Source of the DNA: Collybia mongolica
Taxonomy: Eukaryota > Basidiomycota > Agaricomycetes > Agaricales > Clitocybaceae
NCBI GenBank assembly: GCA_013420905.1
Contig: JAAXNY010000008.1
Coordinates: 124,001 to 188,000, forward strand
Length of the DNA stretch: 64,000 nt
Direction of reading: 5' to 3'
Shown here in pieces: positions 56,308-64,000 of the stretch. The notes under the pieces were generated by a model. The model saw only the letters and a program-made list of their open reading frames with translations. It was not told where the DNA came from and ran no database searches. Every line of letters starts with the position of its first letter. Positions within the stretch are counted from its first letter, which is position 1. A program made the translations under genes and the position numbers.

Positions 56308-58602
56308 TCTGTCTATATTAAAGTACTACGGCCGTGTGAATTTGATTGTGACTAATCCTGACTAAGCGCTGACTAAGTCTGACAAAGCAGCAAAAAAAGT
56401 TGTCTTATAAGTAGAGTGCTGACTAAGGATGACAAAGCAAGAAAATTTGTTAAAGTCACCTGCTCAAGTCACCTGCTCAAGTCACCTGCTCAAATCACCT
56501 GCTCAAACCAGCTCAAATCACCTGCCTCAAAACACAACATAACCAGCACGTCACATGACCTCCAAAGCGCACAAAATCAATAAATATTAACCCATCTGTA
56601 TGCACACTTCCTCATAAATTTCAGATGCTCAAACTATTTTATAAAAAATACATTCAAATGGTGCTACTGCTCATGAAATTACAGACAGACAAAAATGAAA
56701 ATGACTTTTACCTGACCAATTCTGCTATAAAACCTTTAATTCACACAATATATTCCAAACAAACCCTATTTTAATTACATCATATTGCATTATATTTATA
56801 ATAAAAAAAGTTCTATCCAGGTCATGATCACATGCTAAGTCACCTGCCTCAAAACAAACATAATCACCTGCTTTACAGCACAGGATAATCACAACTAAAG
56901 TGGACTAAAGTCAACAAATATTATCTGTTATCCTTAACTTATTTGTGTGTATATCCTGCCTGACAAGTTTCAGATGCTCAACTAAAACAGTAAAATAGGT
57001 ATTTAAATGGTGCTACTGCTTATAAAATTACAAATCAAGAATATACAGACAAACATGGAAATGACTTTACCTAATCAATTCTGCCATCAAGCCTTTAATC
57101 AATGCAATGTATTCTGAGATTACAAATCCTGTTTTAAAACCTGATACATTATACACTAAAAAAAACTCTCTTTCCACCAAATATAATGATATAAACTCTT
57201 CCAAAATACTGGAAATAATTCATGGAAATGCTAAGGTATGCATACCACATTATAAATTCTGTTGCATATGACAGAATTGATGGAGCCACAGCATGTACCC
57301 CAATGAATACTTGAGCCCTATTCATGGATCATCACTACCTCTTTCTAAGCTTATATTTAAAGCAACTGGAATCCAATGCAAATCATTAAGTGAAATAGTA
57401 TAATTGATTTCAAGAACTTTGAATAGAACTGATATTTGTTAAATTAAGCCAATATCAATTACCCTTCTATGCTGGATTATGTATGGCAACTAACAAATAT
57501 GGTAGGACAATAACTACACAATGTTGGATCTGACCTTAGACTATTTGTATCCACAGTTTTGGGTTACAGTTCAACCAAGTTATGTATATGATTGTTTATC
57601 TACAGAGGGGAAATATGGACATAAATATAGCAATAACACAAATATGGATGTGCAAGAGTAGGTTTGTAAAACCAGGAAGACAGGGTAAAATAGGATATGA
57701 CAATAATGCATAAGGTGGTTGACCAACTGCTGGATTGGAATAGTAAAGGGCCATATCTGAAAGCAGGACTGAGGTGATAGTATAAAAATTGTAGGTATAG
57801 GAGGTTATAGGGCTCTAACCATTTAGTATTTGTTTATAAAACAGTGTAAACTAAACATTTACCAAATAACAAGAAGGCCACTGAGGACAGAAAGACTCAA
57901 ATAAACATTAATGCATTAAGTAAATGGTAATGGACCATCAACAAAAAAAATGATGAAGTTTGAACAAATCTAAGAGGCCTTGGCTGTCTTTTATATAAGT
58001 ACATATCTCCTTAACAGCCATGGAATGGATATTTATAATATATGCCAGTTTTCATTTGCCAATTATAGGAAGTTATATGATGTAAATATAAATACAGCAT
58101 GCTGTAGTATCACCCCCCCATCACTCATGGTGACCATTTAGATAGGTGGTCAGTAAACTAAACAGAAATGGTAAACAGTAAACAAATGAAACAATTGGAG
58201 CCTTAAGAGATAAAGAGTGACTGTAAGTATGATATGGGCTATATGAATAGGATAGAAATAAAAATGGTAAGCTAAGAGTATATGATTTGTTTCCAGGTAT
58301 GTGCAATAGGATGCAGTAGGATACCCAGCTCCAAAAAATTTGCAAGATAAGGGCAAGAATGGGGGTGCAACTGAAATGATATGATGTGGGGTTTTATAGG
58401 ACATTGGGTTATAGGATATGCTGGATATAGTATATAAGATTTCTCCATAAAAGTAAAGTAATGACTAAAAAATTGAGATATGAGATATGATAAATATTCC
58501 AGGGGGGGGTCTGGGGGCAGAGCCCCCAGCAACCTGGAGGATCTGTGATGAACCATGGCCCAGTGCCACAGTGCCGTGGTGTAGCCACGGGCCATAAGCT
58601 TG
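56308..58602 (+). mobile_element. Helitron unit 4, non-autonomous
   Basis: Starts TCTGTCTATATTAAAG and ends with the GC hairpin (near 58508-58530), the GTGGTGTAGCCAC-type hairpin and AAGCTTG. The interior matches unit 2 closely (for example the stretches around 53400-54360 and 57630-58600). No intact gene. Confidence 0.72.
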
Positions 58603-59346
58603 TCTATAACATATGGGAGAGTCAACGTGGGAATTGTGAGGCTGAGTCAACATCAGGTAAGCATGACTAAGGTTTGTAATATATTTATGTAATCAACCTG
58701 GGCCCTCCATGGGCCTCACACATCATATGCCCTGCATATGACTATCTGAAATCATGTGATCCTGTCAAAACATCGGTCAATCCCACCTTTCTTTCCCACT
58801 TCTTATCTTCAATTAATACATAGCTAACCATATAAAAACTCTTTTATAATTTGTTTAACCAGGGATAAGCTGCAATGAGAACAAACTACAAGAAAGCAGT
58901 TTGTGTTGTTTTACCTAGAAGTGCCCCTCTGTTGTTGGAGTGGGTTGTAGCAGTAATTAGTATCAAACTTGAGATTTCTGCTCCCCTTGGGTTCTGTCTC
59001 TCTGCTATTATAGCTCCAGGAGCAGCATATGAGGTGCTGTTGCAGGTTTTCTGCCTGACCCCATACAGGCATGGATATTGGTCTAGCTTGCAGACACCTG
59101 TGGGAATTAAAACAGGCCCTGGAACCCTCAAGATAGGGCTTTACTCAAAATAATGAAATGATTCTACTTTAATTATAACTTGGCTAATCCTTAGTCAATT
59201 TTGGAAATTTGAGGCAAAAAATGATAGATTAATTTGTGGGGTTGTAGATGTATGGGTCAGAGGAATAATATCTGTTGGAATACCTGTGTCATGGCCTGAT
59301 TACTGTAAAGTATGATACAGGTCCAGCAAAATGGTGGTTGATAGTT
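58603..59346. other. non-coding flank with a possible further Helitron start
   Basis: Begins TCTATAACATATGG and, a little further, AACGTGGGAATTG, which also occurs at the start of unit 2. After a TATAAAAA-like box (58830) there is an open frame at 58875-59153 (92 codons, unrecognised, partly hydrophobic). Confidence that it is a gene is low. Confidence 0.35.
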
Positions 59347-59527
59347 GTCTATATCATGTTGTGCTAACACAAAATTGGCCAGAGGAATCCAAAGTCATAT
59401 TTAAGAAGTCAGGTAAAGGCTGTCTACTTACCTAGCAGAGGGGAATACTCTGCAGATCCTCTGCTAGGGGTCTCTATTCTATATACTTATTCTACATAAT
59501 AGCTATGAAGTCCCATTGTTGCCATGT
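59347..59527 (+). repeat. palindrome arm, outer left
   Basis: Reverse complement of about 63301-63497. Shared pieces include GGGGTCTCTAT, CTACTTACCTAGCAGAGG and CATTGTTGCCATGT. Contains a hairpin CCTAGCAGAGG...CCTCTGCTAGG (59428-59467). Confidence 0.7.
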
Positions 59528-59874
59528 GGCTCAGGGTTACAAGGTACATATATTATATACAAGCAAGTCATTGTGTTCTGATGGTTATGCAATAAGTAAG
59601 GCATATGAGTGGCGATACTGGGCATCACAATAGCAGGGTGTACAGGTGCCAATGGCAAGAGGTGCTGATAGCAGAGGTGTGCTAATAGCAGGGTATCTAA
59701 TGAACAATGTGTGAATATTGATATTAAGAGTTGTGATAGTATATTGGGCATCCCCCCTACAATATTATGGAAAAGGTACATATAATTCCACAGGTGTTGG
59801 GGATCTGACCCACACTCTAACCCAGGTGAGTCTTATTTCAAGCACTCATGGCAAGTAATTGCCAAGATCACAGG

Positions 59875-60088
59875 TACAGTAGGTCAAAAAACTGTCCCAA
59901 TGTTTGGTCATTTTATAATGATTTACTTATAACAGAGTACTGGAGATTAACATCATTCTGAGAAAAATATATATGATACTACACCATATTAGCTTTGAAA
60001 TGAGCCCTTACTTTCCTTATTTGAATAAAAACTCATTTCATAACAAATTGAACAAAATGATTACTCATTGGGACAGTTTTTTGACCTA
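59875..60088. repeat. short inverted repeat at a Tc1-type end
   Basis: TAGGTCAAAAAACTGTCCCA at 59880 and its reverse complement ending at 60088, about 210 bp apart. It lies just downstream of the Tc1-type transposase fragment. Either an end structure of that element or a small MITE. Confidence 0.65.
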
Positions 60089-60114
60089 CATCTCCAAAGT
60101 CTCTATTTACACAA

Positions 60115-60696
60115 TTAATACTTGGTATGACCACCTTTTGCCTTAATAACTGCTTGAACCCTTCTAGGCATGCTTTCTATAAGTGTCTGGTATGTTTCTG
60201 GTGGAATTCCATTCCATTCCACTACCACCCTATCCCACAACTCATGTACTCCTTTGGGGGCTGTTGGGTATTTCTTAAGTGCCTTCTTCAACACTACCCA
60301 GAGATGTTCAATGGGGTTGATGTCAGGGGATTGTGCTGGGCAGACCATAACATCAATGTTGTTGTCTTCAAACCACTTGGTTGCCTTGTTGGATGCATGT
60401 TTGGGGTCATTGTCCTGCTGAAACATCCTCTCTCCCTCTGGCATCTCCAGCTTTTCAAAGCTTTCCACTACTCCCCCATCCAAAATCTGGCAGTATTGGT
60501 CTGCATTCATAATCCCCTGGACCTCTGTAAGCACTCCTACTCCATTCCACCCCATACAGCCCCACACCATAAGATTATTTCCTCCTCCATGTTTGACAGG
60601 AGGAGTAGTGGTTCTGTCAGAAATTCTAGTCCTTTGATTGCATACATTTGCCCTCTCACTTCTCCTTTGGTAAGCGCCATGCTGTCCCTCTTGCAA
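60115..60696 (-). pseudogene. Tc1-type DD34E transposase fragment
   Basis: Open C-terminal part of a Tc1 transposase: VKHGGGNNLMVWGCMG, then FQQDNDPKHASNKAT and CPAQSPDINPIEHLW, with exactly 34 residues between the Asp and the Glu (DD34E). Normal termination at 60115. The N-terminal DNA-binding half is missing: upstream (60700-60870) the sequence is a local duplication of a piece with GAGAGGGCAAATGTATG, in other frames. Not functional as it stands. Confidence 0.8.
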
Positions 60697-61654
60697 TCAC
60701 CGCTAACACGAAATTCTAGTCCCTCCATTACATACATTTGCCCTCTCGCATTTGCTGCTAGCTCAAAACACTCATCCCTACCACATACATCCGGTAAGCA
60801 TCCCAGTCTCCCTCCCACAATCTTTGCTAATGCAGAATGCCAGATCATCACTATCCCTCCCGACATTGGACACAGGTAAGTGCCGACTCTTTCTCATGCA
60901 TTTGCCACTAAACAAGCACACCCTAGACTCTATCACATCTGCCATTAACAATCTCCAGTATGTAACTTAAGTATTGGTATCACCTCCTTTGCTAACAGTC
61001 TTCAAGGTTGTTATATGCGCTCTTATCACTACTCATATCTCTATATCATGTTCGCCCATAACAGTCCTGACCAAATATCCATGGATTCCGCTCTTCATTA
61101 GATACATGATGAATTGCCTGTTTTCCTTTAGTGTCAATATAAGCCGTTTTAATACTATTGTTAATTGTATGCATAAAAAGAATCTGGAAGAAAATGCAAA
61201 GAAAATGAGAAGGAATAGACACAATGTAAGGGCCACAGTAGAATGGAGGGGATGCTACCCGTCAATTTGCAGGTTCAGAATGGCAAGGAATGCATGCCAT
61301 GCAACAGACACGATCAGATAGATGGATTGAATCGGCTCCATGAACTAGTTGCAAGGCATTATTTCACTTGGTGAGCATGCTATGGAATGCAGGGAATGTA
61401 TATGCCATTGCAAAACCAACACTTTGCAGCAGAATGGACAGAATGCTTCGGCACAATTTGGATGGTCACCTTGGTTGGCTAACAATTTCTTCAAAGCGAT
61501 GTAAGCAGTTGATTTTATTACAGAATTTGTATCTAGGCTACCATACATTGCTGTCCAAATGGACAACTTTTAAAGCCATTGATGTTGTCCATGTGCGATG
61601 GAGAGCTTACATGGGGTTGGAGGGGGTTGCCCAACCCCAACACTTTCAGTGATG

Positions 61655-61937
61655 GGATTGCCCACCAAGGGAGTAGAGAAAGTATAGACAAATCATGATC
61701 TATACAACATGATGCATGACAAAATATAAAGAAGGACCATAGCAAGAAGGGATTATGGACTCACAACAGGCCTGTGTTCATGCCAAGACTACAGACAGAC
61801 TTGGGATAGTCCCTAATAATTGAGAGGATACCAGAACTCAGACCATGGAAGAACTGGACATCCCAACACTGAGAGAATTAGCCAATGCATACTGAGAGAG
61901 AAGTGATCAAGAGATTGGCATGCCAAGCCCTGTATAA
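61655..61937 (+). repeat. palindrome arm, inner left
   Basis: Segments 61655-61713 and 61811-61937 are together the reverse complement of 62806-62993 (for example GATTGCCCACCAAGG, GAGAGGATACCAGAAC, GATTGGCATGCCAAGCCCTG). About 97 bp between the two pieces has no partner on the right. Confidence 0.7.
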
Positions 61938-62805
61938 CACACACAAACACACAATCCAACATAATCATGGGTTTAAGTTCAAGGGAGGAAGCTAGAAAAC
62001 TTCACAGATTTCAATAGCAAAGATAGACTTCAAGAATATCAGTGTTGTGGGAGAATGTTCTTTTCTTTTCTAAGTTCTCAGACTTGGACTTCTAAGAGTA
62101 CCAAGGGTTTTATCAGACCAGTTTCAAGGGTAAGATGTTTTTATTGGTGTTACAACAAGATGCTTACTTGTGGAGACAGGTATAACAAAGTCAAAAGACT
62201 TGTAATGATTTCTTTGAAAAGGGTCTCATGATGTTAAGTCCTTGACTCAATTTCTCAGACTAAGGCAATAAGCAACCTTGGGTTACAAACCAAGCAATGA
62301 CACTATCCCAGAACCTCAAACTCTAGATAGATTTCTATGGAAAGGCAGGCCTTGTGATACTAGATATCCTCAACTCAAGCCTTTGACAAGGTAACAATAA
62401 TTGTTCTCAGGTTCAGACTGGGTACCAACACTATCCCAAAAACAAGTCCTTAGATAGATTTTACTTTCTTTTGGAGGACCCAACTCAGAAGAACACTTTT
62501 CTCTAATGTCACTACAACTGTTTGGTCATATTGACAAATGGGCCATCCAATGGGGCTCCAATTTTCTGACTAACTAATTGTGCCTATGAGGTATATGCAA
62601 GGAATGGATGAGCCAAGGTGGCCCACTATTGTAAAAGAGGGTGACAAATACTGTAATGATTAGTTAGCAGTAGTAATGAAAGCTGTAGGGCTTAGGGTAT
62701 AGTCGGGTATAGGGTATGTATGAAACATCTTGGAAGCCTGGCCTTACCTTTGTTGGTGGATGGGTGCCCAGGAGGAGGAGCACTCCTATTCTTGGTTGCC
62801 CTTTT
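61938..62805. other. spacer of the palindrome, no gene seen
   Basis: AT-rich, with only short open frames and no transposase motif. Confidence 0.45.
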
Positions 62806-63497
62806 ATCAGGGCTTGGCATGCCAATCTCTTGATCATTTCTCTCTCAATATGCATTGGTTAATTCTCTCAGAGCATTGGGATGTCCAGTCCTTCCATGAT
62901 CCAAGTTCTGGTATCCTCTCAACCATTAGGGGCTGTCATATTGTATAGACCATGCTTTGTCCATACTTTCTCTACACCCTTGGTGGGCAATCCTGTTCTT
63001 ATATAGTCTTCACAATGTATACAGCCTTTATCCAGGATGTTTCTTAGGCATGAGGTTGTCTCACTACTATTATGTCCCCATTGACATGTAAAGGCACCCA
63101 ATTCAATAAATAGACTTATAATGATGATCATACTCTTATCTGGTTCCCTTCTGTCTTGAGGCAACTAAGTGGTCTCACTATGATTATCAGATTGGGTTCT
63201 CTTCCATAATCCTTCATTATCCCTGGCATACATCATTACAATGTGCTTTATTAACACAAAAAATTGTAAAATATGAGTGCAGATGGTTGCTCATCATATC
63301 AACATGGCAACAATGGAACTTCACAGCTATTGTTGAGAATAGGTACATAGGATAGAGACCCCTGGCAGAGAATCCTCTTTGGATTCCTCTGCTAGGTAAG
63401 TAGATAGCCTGTTACTTGACTTCTGAATATAACTTTGTGTTCCTCTGCTAGATCACACATTGGCTGACTTAGGATTAGTGCAGCATGATGTAGGGTT
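62806..63497 (-). repeat. palindrome arm, right (contiguous copy)
   Basis: Holds the partners of both left arms within about 690 bp (62806-62993 and 63301-63497). So this copy looks complete and the left copy is opened by about 1.8 kb extra DNA that includes the Tc1 fragment. Contains the hairpin with CCTAGCAGAGGAATCC on its minus strand (near 63366-63402). Confidence 0.65.
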
Positions 63498-64000
63498 GCC
63501 CTTACAGGTAGTCTCGAGGCATACAGCAGCATATAGGTAAGTATACAGTAACACAAGGTATATCCAAGTGACTAGATGTGGGGTGCACATGCACTCCCCT
63601 TACAATTTATAAATACTCATAGGCATGATGACAATTGATTTTTCTGTGACTTATACACACTAGGTATCATGAGATAACTACTGGCATTTTTTCTGCTTAT
63701 TCTGGATAGATGCAGGTCATGTGACCAAGGGAACTTGCTAGTGACTCCTAGTAATACTAGGTTTCTGCATTGTGTCCTATCAGGAATAGCTGATTTACTC
63801 GCTAGAGTTTTTCAGTGATCAAAAATGTAGATAACCGTAGCATACAAGTGATGCACATGTGTGGTACGGAAGCCAGCTGTTCCTCAACAGGACTGCACTG
63901 GTAATACTCCTCCTCCTCCAGCTTGATTGGTTTGAGGCCTTACATTGTATGAGTGGATCATCATGATTTCTGCAGTGGTGAAGTCAGATGATGAATTCAG
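63498..64000. other. non-coding right edge
   Basis: No gene or clear repeat recognised; the window ends here. Confidence 0.4.

Noticed and set aside
1..64000. CRISPR array, tRNA, rRNA or bacterial operon features
   Set aside because: No regularly spaced repeats, tRNA cloverleaf or rRNA sequence was seen, and the genes are intron-rich and fungal.

Overview
The window reads as nuclear DNA of a basidiomycete fungus, most likely an agaricomycete. Nearly all genes have several introns of about 50 nt with GT...AG ends and a CTAAC/CTRAC-like branch site. The recognisable proteins are fungal: Bud20, Apn2, a Kar3-type kinesin-14, a Zn(II)2Cys6 regulator and a basidiomycete-type HNH protein. The mobile DNA (a chromodomain Ty3/gypsy element and Helitrons with P-rich N-terminal leaders) is also typical. 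All splice structures were worked out by eye. The strongest are those where reading phase and paralogue alignment agree.

Left part (0-24 kb): five paralogous genes for secreted peptides of about 62-64 residues (family A: 122-560, 1123-1532, 3066-3477, 11043-11584, 12496-12929). Each has a signal peptide and six cysteines spaced C-x5-C-x5-CC-x8/10-C-x5/7-C, a knottin-like pattern. All five have the same five-exon layout, with an invariant 14-nt second exon and an invariant 4-nt third exon. Between them lie BUD20 and a long low-complexity Ser/Pro/Gly-rich gene. Then come a Zn(II)2Cys6 transcription factor (14221-16165), a second secreted Cys-rich family (family B, 18846-19257 and 22965-23404) and a tandem pair of a lineage-specific gene of unknown function, one copy dead.

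Middle (24.6-39.3 kb): a 750-bp inverted-repeat element, a protein-kinase pseudogene whose 3' end was hit by a 3.03-kb TIR transposon with a TA target duplication, then APN2 and a kinesin-14 gene head to head, then an HNH nuclease-like gene.

Right part (39.4-64 kb): an accessory block made almost wholly of mobile DNA. An autonomous-type Helitron (39421-52069) is split inside its Rep domain by a young chromovirus (42992-49441; 561-bp LTRs with one difference seen; TSD GTAGT). Three smaller Helitron units follow directly head to tail (to 58602). They keep the same ends and carry decayed or deleted pieces of the helicase. Beyond them, 59.3-63.5 kb forms a large broken palindrome that contains a Tc1-type DD34E transposase fragment.

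How it fits together: the housekeeping genes (BUD20, APN2, kinesin-14) are unrelated single-copy genes. The notable candidate system is family A, which looks like a locally duplicated set of secreted mini-proteins with a strongly constrained and unusual splicing architecture.
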